Origin: Protea cynaroides
Taxonomy: Eukaryota > Streptophyta > Magnoliopsida > Proteales > Proteaceae
DNA length: 64,000 bases
Reading direction: 5' to 3'
NCBI GenBank assembly: GCA_028583415.1
Contig: CM053267.1
Coordinates: 2,356,001 to 2,420,000, forward strand
Numbering within the stretch: the first letter of the stretch is position 1; each line of letters starts with the position of its first letter. A program made the position numbers and the translations under genes. The notes under the pieces are model-generated. The model did no database searches, was not told the DNA's origin, and worked only from the letters and a program-made list of their open reading frames with translations. Of this stretch, positions 9,098 through 19,620 are shown one piece after another.

Positions 9098-10428
9098 ATG
9101 ATTTTCAGGCACCACCAATCACCGAAAAGAATTATATCTGGACGTAGAGTGACCCGACAAACCCGAAATGCAGTCCCACCACCACCATCAGTGGAGGAGA
9201 CTAGTCAAGAGAATAACTATGCACCGGGAAATCCAGAACCGGTAAACCCTACAAATTTGCCACCTCCACCACCAGAGCTAGCAACAGTGGTGATGAATCT
9301 GGCACAGCAGCTCCTGCAGATGCAACACGCACAGGCTCAGATGCAAGTAGCCATGGGAATTATGTTTCAAGCCACTCAGGCCGCACCCATGCACACTGGA
9401 CAAGCCAGTGCAGCCCCGGTGGGTAATACCCAGCTCATCAGACACCTCAACAACCGGCTGCATAGATTCCAGTGCAGGTACCGGAAGCAGCTCAAGGGAA
9501 TTACCACTATCCACCCTATATGTTTGGGGCAAACCCCCAAAACCAGTTGGACCACTCCCGACTAGTGGAGAGATTTTTGAAGATCAAACCCAGAGAATTC
9601 AACGGCAAGCCGTCTGATCCATTGTGGCCAGCCCACTGGATAGACGAGATGGAGAGAAATTTCCTCATGATGACTATCACAGAGGAAGAGAAAGTACTAT
9701 GCGCCACCTTCATGCTCAAGGGCGACGCACACCATTAGTGGAAATCCACGAAGACATATTTACTGACCAAGCATGCCCTACTGACATGGGCTATATATAA
9801 AGAAGCATTCTTCGAGAAATATTTTCCACGAAGCTTCAAAGATTCGATGGAGAAGGAGTTCCTGAGCTTGTACCAGGGACAGATGACTGTAGACTCATAT
9901 CAACAGCGCTACGAAGAGCAGTTTTTCTTTGCGCCAGCTAGCATGCAAGAAGAAGATACCAAAACCCGTAGGTTCGTCGCGGGACTAGGAGGAAGCATCA
10001 GAGAAAATATTCTGGGCTTAGAGAAGAAAATTTACAATGAAACAGTCCAGATTGCTCGAGTGATTGAATCGAGCCAGAAGGAGAGTTACCTTACTCAGAA
10101 CAGAGGCATCAAGAGACCAGCCGGAAACTCCTACAACGGAGGCAATAACAGGATGTATAAGCCTTTCCGTCCTCAGAACTTTACTACTGCACCCAAGACC
10201 ACTTTAGCAGTGCAACCTCAGTCAAAGCCAAATTCTGAAGTCCTGAAGTGTTTTAACTGCAATCAACCCAGGCATATGGCAAGGGAGTGCCCAAATCCCA
10301 AGAAGCAGTTACATCAAGGACGGGTATATGCCATTACGTTCGAGGATGCGGCCGCATCACCCGATGTGGTCACAGGTATGACTGAAACTTTTAAAGTTGT
10401 GATTACATTGAATGAGCATGTAGACTAA
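9098..10428 (+). pseudogene. gag: gag of element B (broken)
   Basis: The N-terminus starts at ATG 9098 or by splicing to the acceptor-like ATTTTCAG at 9107-9108; it is Pro- and Gln-rich, with a probable helical MNLAQQLLQMQ segment. A frameshift and TAG near 9465 precede the gag domain (from about 9550). A second TAG near 9736 replaces the second Trp of DAHHWW. The zinc knuckle (about 10252-10293) keeps C-C-H-C spacing. The frame ends TAA at 10426-10428 inside the intron-like segment. Both the 9465 and 9736 stops are shared with copy C. Confidence 0.9.
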
Positions 10429-10445
10429 GTAAAGATAAATCACAG
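10376..10445 (+). other. Putative gag-pol intron (element B), 70 nt
   Basis: Boundaries and length match those of copy A (CACAG|GTATGA to ATCACAG|GTATTG), with GACTAAG upstream of the acceptor. Retention leads to TAA at 10426-10428; removal continues into protease in frame. Confidence 0.68.
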
Positions 10446-13400
10446 GTATTGTACCTATAAATGGCGTACCCGCCAGAGTACTCTTCGATTCCGGAGCTAC
10501 TCATTCATTTATATCTGTGTCATTTGGAAAGAAGACAAAATTACCCATCAAAACATTAGACTACAAATTACTTGTACGGTCACCGATGGGGTTAGAAGTG
10601 GAACTAGAGAAGGGTTATGGACCATGTCTAGTTCTCATTGGAGAGCAGACCTTAGATGCAACCTTGATACAATTTGAGATGGTAGACTTTGATGTCATCT
10701 TGGGAATGGACTGGTTAGCTCGACATTCTACAAATTTGTTATGCGCCGAAAAGAAGCCAACATTCAAAGACAAAGAAGGGGCAGAATTTAGTTTCTCGGG
10801 AACCCAACTTCTCCGAAGACGCAAGCTCATACTTTCAGCATTAAAGGCTAAGAAGTGCCTTGACAAGGGAGCAGTCGGGTATCTAGTATCAGTGGTCGAC
10901 CTAACCAAGGAAGCGCCACAAATGGAAGATATTGATGTCGTGCGGGACTATCCTGACGTATTTCTGGAGGAACTACCCGGATTACCACCCGACCGAGCCA
11001 CAGAGTTTGTGATAGACCTTGTACCTGGAGCCGCACCCGTATCAAAAGCACCTTATAGGATGGCTCCTACGGAACTGAATGAACTAAAAGTGAAACTACA
11101 AGAATTGCTGGACAAGGGTTATATTCGACCCAGTATATCTCTATGGCGTGCACCAGTGTTGTTCGTAAAGAAGAAAGATGGTAGCGTTCGATTATGTATC
11201 GACTATCGGGAGTTGAATAAACTAACAATCAAGAATCGATATCCACTACCTCGGATCGATGACTTGTTCAATCAGTTACAAGGAGCAAGAGTATTTTCTA
11301 AGATTGATCTTCGATCAGGCTATCATCAGCTGAAGATTAAAGAAGGTGATATTCCAAAGACAACATTCGAGGACCCGGATCACGGACATTATGAATTTTT
11401 GGTTATGTCTTTTTGGATTAACTAATGCACCGGCAACGTTCATGGAACTTATGAACCGAGTTTTCCACGATATGTTGGATACGTCGGTTATAGTATTTTT
11501 TGATGACATATTGGTATATTCCAAGGAGAAGGAAACCCATATCAAGAACCTAAACGCAGCCCTACAACGTTTAAGGAAAGAGAAGCTTTATGCCAAATTT
11601 TCAAAGTGCGAGTTTTGGCTAAGTGAAGTCGCATTCCTAGGCCATGTAGTATCCGCTGAAGGAATCAAAGTGGACCCCAGCAAAATCGAGGCTATTGTGA
11701 AGTGGGAAGCTCCAAAGAGTGTTTCAAAAATCAGAAGTTTTCTGGGTCTAGCTGGTTATTATCGGAGATTCGTAGAAGACTATTCTCGGATTGTCGTACC
11801 TCTCACCAGTATGACTAAGAAAGGTGAAAAGTTTGTGTGGACGGATAAATGTGAGAAGAGCTTCCAGACATTGAAATCCAGATTGATATCCGCCCCGATT
11901 TTGACTATTCCTATTCCAGGACAGACGTTTACCTTATACACCGATGCGTCGGGATTGGGATTAGGATGTGTGCTTATGCAAGGAGAGCAAGTAATTGTGT
12001 ATGCCTCGAGACAGTCGAAGGTACATGAGAAAAATTACCCCACTCATGATTTGGAGTTAGCGGCGGTAGTACATGCTGTCAAGATATGAAGACATTACCT
12101 ATATGGGGAGAAATTCCAGATTAAGTCGGACAATAAAAGTCTTACTTATTTATTTAATCAGAAAGAGTTGAATGTGAGACAAAGAAGACGGTTGGAACTA
12201 TTGAAAGACTATGGTTGTGATATCCAGTATCATCCAGGAAAAGCGAACGTGGTAGCGGATGCATTGAGCGAAAAGCAATGATAAAATCTCAAGGGAGAAG
12301 TTAGCACGACCGCAAAGAATGTGTACCAATGGAATGGTGTTTAATCACGGCAACGAGCAGTATGTGATAGATACAACGGATGAATCAGCCAACGAAGGGT
12401 TTATTCATCGGTTTTCGAATATGTTCGCGGCATTGAAGATTATACCGGATATAGTGGACGAAGTGAAGACAGATAACAAAGCAGATCCTTATCTGAGAAC
12501 AATACAAGAAGATATTGAGAAAGGTAGGACTAACCCTGAGTTCACCTTGGATGACGAGAAAGTACTAAAATACAAAGGAAGAATATGTGTACCTGAAACA
12601 GAAAGTATGGACATTAGACACCGACTGATGAAAGAAGCCCATACCACCACCTATTCGATACATCCTGGAAGTACAAAAATGTATCATGATCTGAAGAAAC
12701 TATATTGGTGGAGAGGAATGAAAGCAGATGTAGCCAAGTTCGTGTCTCAATGCCTAAATTGTCAGAAAGTAAAGGTCGAACGACAAAGACCCGCAGGACT
12801 GTTACAGCCATTATCGGAACCAGCATGGAAATGGGACAATATCACTATGGACTTCGTCACGGGACTACCATTGACTCCTCGAGTAGTTGACGCAGTTTGG
12901 GTGAATGTGGACCGTCTGACTAAAACAGCTTGCTTCATACCTATACGACCTCAGTATACACTGGAAAGGTTAGCGAAGCTATATGTGGATAATATTGTTC
13001 GATTACATGGTGTTCCAGAAAGCATTGTGTCGGATAGAGATCCACGATTTACTTCCAAATTTTGGGAAGGATTGCAGAAGGCTATGGTACAACGTTGAAG
13101 TTCAGTACTGCATTCCACCCACAGACAGATGGACAGTCAGAGTGTACCATTCAGATTCTAGAAGACATGCTACGAGCATGTGTAATTGATTTCAAGGGAT
13201 CATGGGATGAAAGATTACCATTGATCGAGTTCGCTTATAATAACAGCTATCAGGCTACTATACAGATGTCACCTTATGAAGCACTGTATGGCAGAAAGTG
13301 TCGAACTCCCTTGTTTTGTAATGATGTTGGAGAACGTAGTATTGTTGGACCGGAATTTGTTGAAGAGACTTTTCGAGTGGTCGACATCATCAAGGAAAGA

Positions 13401-13823
13401 GTGAAAATAGCTCAGAACCGTCAGAAGCAATAAGCAGATACTCGACGAAGAGAACTGGAGTTCGCAGTAGGTGATAAAGTATTTTTGAAAGTATCACCCA
13501 TGCGAGGATTGAAGAGGTTCGGACAGAAAGGGAAGCTAAGTCCAAGATATGAAATTCTAGCTAAGCGTGGAAAAGTAGCTTATCAGTTAGCACTACCACC
13601 ATCTATGTCCAGTGTACGTTTATTTCACATTTCTCTATTGAAGAAGTATGTCAAGGACCCAATGCATGTTTTGGCAGTGGATTTGCCAGAATTGACTGAT
13701 GATTTGACATTTAAAGTAACACCAACAGAAATCACTAGTTGAAAGGTTCAACGTCTACGCAACAGAGATATCTACTATGTTAAGGTCACATGGAAAAGTA
13801 GAGACATGGAAGAAATTACATGG
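10446..13823 (+). pseudogene. pol: pol of element B (broken, runs into gap)
   Basis: Protease starts at 10446, RT at about 11050, RNase H at about 11900, integrase at 12600-13420 and chromodomain remnants to 13823. Extra bases near 11370 and 11413 shift RT out of frame. TGA occurs in RNase H at the codon that also stops copy A. Small indels lie near 12270 and 12290, and a base is missing near 13087 (shared with A). Further breaks are TAA near 13430, a 12-nt in-frame deletion at about 13550 removing GYVGP-type residues, and TGA near 13739. The 240-codon RT-RNase H stretch after 11425 translates identically to that of A. Confidence 0.9.
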
Positions 13824-14323
13824 NNNNNNNNNNNNNNNNNNNNNNNNNNNNNNNNNNNNNNNNNNNNNNNNNNNNNNNNNNNNNNNNNNNNNNNNNNNNN
13901 NNNNNNNNNNNNNNNNNNNNNNNNNNNNNNNNNNNNNNNNNNNNNNNNNNNNNNNNNNNNNNNNNNNNNNNNNNNNNNNNNNNNNNNNNNNNNNNNNNNN
14001 NNNNNNNNNNNNNNNNNNNNNNNNNNNNNNNNNNNNNNNNNNNNNNNNNNNNNNNNNNNNNNNNNNNNNNNNNNNNNNNNNNNNNNNNNNNNNNNNNNNN
14101 NNNNNNNNNNNNNNNNNNNNNNNNNNNNNNNNNNNNNNNNNNNNNNNNNNNNNNNNNNNNNNNNNNNNNNNNNNNNNNNNNNNNNNNNNNNNNNNNNNNN
14201 NNNNNNNNNNNNNNNNNNNNNNNNNNNNNNNNNNNNNNNNNNNNNNNNNNNNNNNNNNNNNNNNNNNNNNNNNNNNNNNNNNNNNNNNNNNNNNNNNNNN
14301 NNNNNNNNNNNNNNNNNNNNNNN
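13824..14323. other. Assembly gap (500 N)
   Basis: Exactly 500 N, a typical placeholder length. The left flank is in the B chromodomain, the right flank in the antisense gene of C. By comparison with 4200-7190 the missing DNA should be the pol end, a whole 2.3-kb LTR, the primer site and the antisense gene 3' end, about 3 kb. ORFs predicted through the N run are artefacts. Confidence 0.97.
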
Positions 14324-15366
14324 TGAAGGATCAGCCGAATGGGAAGGACCAGCCTCAGGTGCAGGAGCTGCCGCAGAAGAAGTACCAACTCCAGCCGCAT
14401 GTGTAGGTGAAGGCGGTGGTATCGAGTCGACGTCCATATACATACGATCGTCATCGTCGACCGGATCCCCACGAGCACTAGCAGCAGCAGCAGCCTCAGC
14501 ATCATCCATCTCGACCCGAGTGTGAGGGCGCACCATCGCGTTCCTCTCCTCATCACTATCCTCAGCATCTCGTAGCACCATCTTGCAGATAGCCTCCCAA
14601 TCTAGAGGCGATGAGAAGGTCTTCTCCTGGATCTTTTCATCTACCAAATCCACCCCCAGACGGGTCAGTAGCACTGTAATCATGCGTCCATAGGGTAGAT
14701 TACCCCTATGACCGAACAATGTAGCACTAATCATGGTCCGCATGATGATGTATGGAAGGCAGACGGGCTGTCGAGTGCATATATTGTATATCAGGAACTG
14801 GGTCAGCTGAGACACCCTCTCATAGTGCCCACTCTATAGGATCAGATTATGCTGGATAATCTTACAGAAGACCCGTGGAGCTGGACGCAAGTAACAGGCT
14901 CTCATCTGCCAGCGATCAGGGCGTAACAGCTGGTTGTCGATCTCTGCCCTCATCTCCAACTCAACAAACTGTGGCTCTACCGGCGCACAATACACCATGG
15001 GGCCATCATAGGGAATGCCCAACAGATGGACAGCTGCCGATAATCAAAGGAAATATGCACCCCCTTGACGTAACTGGTGATGCGCAACTCCTGACCATGC
15101 TCAACGTCATTGTAATTCCCCACCACCTGGAGATTACAATAGAACTGGCGCCCCAAATCTGGACATGTGCACGCGTCGTATGTGATGACAGGGAGCCACC
15201 CCATATCACCAAATTCTCCCTCTACATTGAACAAGGCTAGCTCAGCCAAGTTCACCATGCGACCCCCTTCTACTTTCTTACGGGCATAGTCAGCATACTG
15301 TGCCTCAGCTTCATTCGAACGAAAGCGAAGTGGATCATGCACTCTGGGTACCTTAGTACGAGCCAT
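14324..15366 (-). pseudogene. Antisense gene of element C (partial)
   Basis: Starts at ATG 15366 with the same MARTKVPRV N-terminus as B. The frame breaks near 15020 by a small indel, resumes for 14834-15022, breaks again near 14832, and then runs into the gap. Differences from B are mostly scattered substitutions. With its promoter deleted, this copy is unlikely to be expressed on its own. Confidence 0.68.
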
Positions 15367-15688
15367 AGTATCTGCAAAATAAGAAAGAGAAAGGAAACAA
15401 GGAGTTAATAGGATAAAAATCTAAAATTTGATGTAATAACGACGTAAGTTGACCATAAAGCCCCATTTCTCACCATTCAAGTGGGCATGAGAACTTACGT
15501 AGGTTAAAACATATCCTACAACCCACATACAGTAGGAAATTTTAACTGACGAAGCTCAATTTGAAGAAATTCAAGAAAAATAAAAAATTCTGACAAATTA
15601 GGGCAAAAAAGAGAAAATTTTAAGTTTCTCGATAACCAACCGATGAAACTCAAAAAAATTTGAGAGCTTTCGTTCCTCGAGACACCAA

Positions 15689-16823
15689 TGAATCTGGCAC
15701 AGCAGCTCCTACAGATGCAACACGCACAGGCTCAGATGCAGGTTGCCATGGGAATTATGTTTCAAGCCACTCAGGCCGCACCCATGCACACTGGACAAGC
15801 CAGTGCAGCCCCGGTGGGTAATACCTTGCTCATCAGACACCTCAACAACCGGCTGCATAGATTCCAGTGCAGGTACCGGAAGCAGCTCAAGGGAATTACC
15901 ACTATCCACCCTATATGTTTGGGGCAAACCCCCAAAACCAGTTGGACCACTCCCGACTAGTGGAGAGATTTTTGAAGATGAAACCCAGAGAATTCAACGG
16001 TAAGCCGTCTGATCCATTGTGGCCAGCCCACTGGATAGACGAGATGGAGAGAAATTTCCTCATGATGACTATCACAGAGGAAGAGAAAGTACTATGCGCC
16101 ATCTTCATGCTCAAGGGCGACGCACACCATTAGTGGAAATCCACGAAGACATATTTACTGACCAAGCACGCCCTACTGACATGGGCTATATATAAAGAAG
16201 CATTCTTCGAGAAATATTTTCCACGAAGCTTCAGAGATTCGATGGAGAAGGAGTTCCTGAGCTTGTACCAGGGACAGATGACTGTAGACTCATATCAACA
16301 GCGCTACGAAGAGCTGTTTTTCTTTTCACCGGCTAGCATGCAAGAAGAAGATACCAAAACCCGTAGGTTCGTCGCGGGACTAAGAGGAAGCATCAGAGAA
16401 AATGTTCTGGGCTTAGAGAAAAAAATTTACAACGAAGCTGTCCAGATTGCTCGAGTGATTGAATCGAGCCAGAAGGAGAGTTACCTTACTCAGAACAGAG
16501 GCATCAAGAGACCAGCCGGAAACTCCTACAACGGAGGCAATAACAGGACGTATAAGCCTTTCCGTCCTCAGAACTTTACTACTGCACCCAAGACCACTTC
16601 AGCAGTGCAACCTAAGTCAAAGCCAAATTCTGAAGTCCTGAAGTGTTTTAACTGCAACCAACCCGGGAATATGGCAAGGGAGTGCCCAAAGCCCAAGAAG
16701 CAGTTACATCAAGGACGGGTATATGCCGTTACGTCCGAGGATGCGGCGACATCACCCGATGTGGTCACAGGTATGACTGAAACTTTTAAAGTTGTGATTA
16801 CATTGAATGAGCATGTAGACTAA
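15689..16823 (+). pseudogene. gag: gag of element C (N-terminally deleted, broken)
   Basis: Begins at the deletion join within the MNLAQQLLQMQ segment. A frameshift and TAG near 15860 and a TAG near 16131 (second Trp of DAHHWW) match those of B. The zinc-knuckle His is replaced: CNQPGN where A has CNQPGH. It ends TAA at 16821-16823 inside the intron-like segment. Confidence 0.88.
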
Positions 16824-16840
16824 GTAAAGATAAATCACAG
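16771..16840 (+). other. Putative gag-pol intron (element C), 70 nt
   Basis: Same ends and length as in A and B. Only about 30 bases of protease follow before the join to LTR sequence, so a spliced product would be meaningless here. Confidence 0.6.
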
Positions 16841-16871
16841 GTATTGTACCTATAAATGGCGTACCCGCCAG

Positions 16872-17009
16872 GTATTTACTCTGATTATGATTGCGGATGT
16901 GCGTGAGTTTGGATAACGCGGGGATAGCCTATTTGAGATCCTGGTTGAACCGTTGGTTTGTTAGCGGTTCATCACATCATTCTGAATAGTGTAGAATTGG
17001 GGTGTGACA
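16872..17009 (+). mobile_element. LTR 3'-end fragment closing element C
   Basis: These 138 bp match 6496-6633 of the AB LTR almost base for base, ending GGGGTGTGACA. The join to protease at 16871 shows little homology, as expected for illegitimate recombination. Gag of a different, older element follows directly at 17010. Confidence 0.85.
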
Positions 17010-17972
17010 ATACCAGAGGGAAATAATGCAATACCCCATGCACCTCAAACACCAGTCATGCAAGCTCCAGTGCAAAACCCTGAGATAGCTCAAGGTGGTT
17101 ATCAGTAACAACCACCTATGTATGGGGCCTATGCTCCATTTCAGCTGGACCGCTCTAGACTGGTTGGGCATTTTCTTAAGATGAAGCCTAAAGTATTTGA
17201 TGGTAAGCCAGCAGATCCTTTGTGGCCGGCATACTGGATTGATGAAATGGAAAGAAATTTTATGATGATGACCGTAAATGAGGAGGAGAAAGTGTTGTGT
17301 GCCACATTTATGCTCAAGAGCGATGCACACCATTGGTGGAAGTCTACCAGGACATATCTATTAACCAAACACGCCCACTTGACCTGGGATTTATACAAAG
17401 AGGAATTCTTTGAGAAATACTTCCCTAGAAGTTTCAGAAATTTTATGGAGAGAGAGTTCATGAGTTTATATCAGGGGCAGATGACTATCGACGCATATCA
17501 ACATCGTTATGAGGAGCTATTTTTCTTTGCACCAGTCAGTATGCAAGAGGAGGATACGAAAACCCAAAGGTTCGTCATGGGACTTAGGGGAAGCATACGC
17601 GAACATGTTTTGGGACTGGAGAAGAAAATCTACAATGAAGCTGTACAAATTGCTCGAGTGATAGAGTCGAGCCAGAAAAGAACTATTTTACTCAAAATAG
17701 GGGAATAAAAAGGCCAAATGAAAGTTTTTACAATGGAGGCAACACCAAAGTATTCCAACCCTTCCGTACCCAGGGCTTCAATGCTGCAACCAAAACCATT
17801 TCAGCAACCCCACGGCAACCAAAGCAAAATGGTGAGGGGATCAGGTGTTTTAACTACAACCAAGTAGGGCATGTCTCAAGAGAGTATACTAAGCCCAGAA
17901 AACAACTACAGCAAGGAAGAGTTTACGCTGTTTCAGCCAAGGATGCTGCCGCATCGTTTGATGTGGTCACAG
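17010..17972 (+). pseudogene. gag: gag of element E (degenerate)
   Basis: The longest open stretch is 17118-17708 and covers the gag domain (DPLWPAYWIDEMER, DAHHWWKS), with Trp intact. A one-base loss near 17680 shifts the frame. The zinc knuckle near 17845-17890 has lost two of its three Cys (CFNYNQ and REYTK), so it could not bind zinc. A TAA lies near 17108. Confidence 0.85.
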
Positions 17973-18041
17973 GTATGACTTGAACCTGTCATTTTATGTT
18001 ACATTGCATGAGCATGTAAACTAAATTAAAATAAATCACAG
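17973..18041 (+). other. Putative gag-pol intron (element E), 69 nt
   Basis: CACAG|GTATGA and ATCACAG|GTATCG ends are kept although the interior differs widely from A. ACTAAAT lies about 20 nt before the acceptor. At 69 nt it would keep frame, but TGA follows three codons in, so retention still ends Gag. Confidence 0.6.
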
Positions 18042-19556
18042 GTATCGTACCTAGTAATCGCATTCTTGCCAGAGTGCTCTTTGATTATGGAGCTACTCAT
18101 CCTTTTATATCTGTGTCATTTGAAAAGAAACTAAATATACCCCTTAAGTTTTTAGATTTCAAATTCCTTATACGATCGCCGATGGGAATTATGAAGTCCA
18201 AGGAAGGACCCAGTATAAATGCTACCTTATGTTTCGCAGCAATAGATTCAAATTTGGAAGGAGAGTAACATATAATAGAAACTCGTGATGATCCAATTAA
18301 GTGAGAATTTATGGATGAACTTATGGAGCAATGGTTCATCGGTTGCGCTTGTGGCATTAAAGATCATCTCTGAATTGATGGATGAAGTAGAAGTAGTAAT
18401 TTTGTTAGGTCTGTATATAGGAATGGTGTAAGCAGACTTAAAAAAAAAGGGAAACCAAACCCTGACTTTTGTTTTGGGAATGTAATTGCAATATCGTGAA
18501 CTATGTCAATGATTTGTCACTGACTCCCAAATTGGTTGACATGGTTGGGTGGTTGTTGATCGTCTTATGAAAATAGCTCATTCCATTGCTATACGACCTC
18601 GGTATGCTGTGGAGCGGCTAAATAAGCTATATGTAGATAATATTGCCAGAATGAATGGTATGCATGAGAGCTTAGTGTCGGTCAGAGGCTTATGCCTTAT
18701 CTCAAAGTTTTGGGAGGATCTACAGAAAATAATGGGGACAAAGTTGAAGTTTAGTACTGCACTTTACCCCAAACCGACGGATAGTCAGGGGAGACTATAC
18801 AGATCCTAAGAGATATGCCCCGAGCTTGTGAATTGATTTCAAGGAACTTGAGTTGAGAAGTTACCGTGAATTGAAGTTGCTATTAAGCTACCATGTAAAT
18901 GTCACCTATCAAGCATGGTACGGTAGAAATGTCAAATTCCTTTATTTTGGAATAAAGTTGATGAATGAAGAATTTTGAGACCTAAGTCTAATGAAGAAAA
19001 CTATCAAGTGGCAGACAAGATCAAAGAAAAGGGGCAGGATAGCTCAAGATGTCAGAGAGACACCAAGACCTTGAGTTTGCCATAAGTGACAAAGTGTTCT
19101 TGAAGAAATCACTTATGCGTAGTTTGAAACGATTAAACAAGAAGGGAAAGTTGTATCCTATATATGTGTTGAAACTTATAAACTTTGGAGAGACGTAGAA
19201 AAGTTACATATCAATTAGCGTTACCGTAATCCATGTCTAGTGTGCATGATGTATTTCGTGTGTCTCTATTGAAGAAGTACATTAGAGATCCATATCAAAG
19301 GTATTGACCACGGAATCACTAGTTTAGATAGAATGTTTGACTATTGAAGTGGTACCAGCCTAGTTTACTAGTGGGAAGGTACAATGTTTCCAAAGCCAAG
19401 ATAATTATTATATGAAGGTAACCCGGCAAAGACAAGACGTGGAGAAGAGTGCATAGGAGGAAGAAGATGCAATGCGAAAATAGAATTTTCACCTATGGAC
19501 TCCGAAGTAAATTCAAATTTTGAGGACAAAATTTATTTTAAGGATGGGGGTTTTGT
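18042..19556 (+). pseudogene. pol: pol remnant of element E (protease, integrase, chromodomain pieces)
   Basis: Protease is traceable to about 18270, with FDYGATHPF where A has FDSGATHSF: the catalytic Asp stays, Ser becomes Tyr. Integrase core pieces lie at 18549-18809 (YVDNIARMNG, KFSTALYP). A polyprotein tail and chromodomain can be followed through many indels to about 19500. No RT. Confidence 0.75.
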
Positions 19557-19620
19557 AAGATCCGTACGTTCAAATTTCGAGGATGAAATTTCTTTTAAGG
19601 GTGGTGGAGTTGTAAGACCC
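19554..19620 (+). repeat. Doubled polypurine tract and LTR start (57-bp spacing)
   Basis: TGTAAGATCCG at 19554 and TGTAAGACCCG at 19611 are each preceded by a purine-rich run (AAGGATGGGGG and AAGGGTGGTGGAG). The same doubling with the same 57-bp spacing occurs on - at 34715/34772, so it predates both insertions. Confidence 0.7.

Larger units (their letters stand above)
6634..13823 (+). mobile_element. Chromovirus element B, internal region (3' end in gap)
   Basis: It runs from primer site through an antisense gene, a leader and gag to a pol that reaches the chromodomain before the N gap. Its span of about 7.2 kb is longer than gag-pol needs because 2.4 kb between primer site and gag holds the antisense gene and its promoter. 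6649-6914 shows no ORF and is taken as leader. It shares inactivating changes with A (RNase H stop, integrase frameshift) and with C (stops in gag), so these copies descend from one already defective sequence. Confidence 0.9.
14324..17009 (+). mobile_element. Chromovirus element C, internally deleted
   Basis: After the gap come the antisense gene (to 15366), gag (to 16823) and the first bases of protease, then an abrupt join at 16871/16872 to the last 138 bp of an LTR. A second deletion at 15688/15689 removes about 730 bp relative to B (8566-9291), including the antisense exon 1, the donor and the GGGTCGA cluster. RT, RNase H and integrase are absent. Confidence 0.88.
17010..19610 (+). mobile_element. 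Chromovirus element E, degenerate internal region
   Basis: Older relative of A-D. It begins in mid-gag directly after an LTR end, so its own leader and antisense gene are missing. Gag, a protease start, integrase and chromodomain remnants survive, while RT and RNase H are deleted (between about 18290 and 18540). It ends with a doubled polypurine/LTR-start unit. Confidence 0.85.

Noticed and set aside
13775..14815. ORFs spanning the N run
   Set aside because: Unknown bases were translated through; only the flanks are real sequence.
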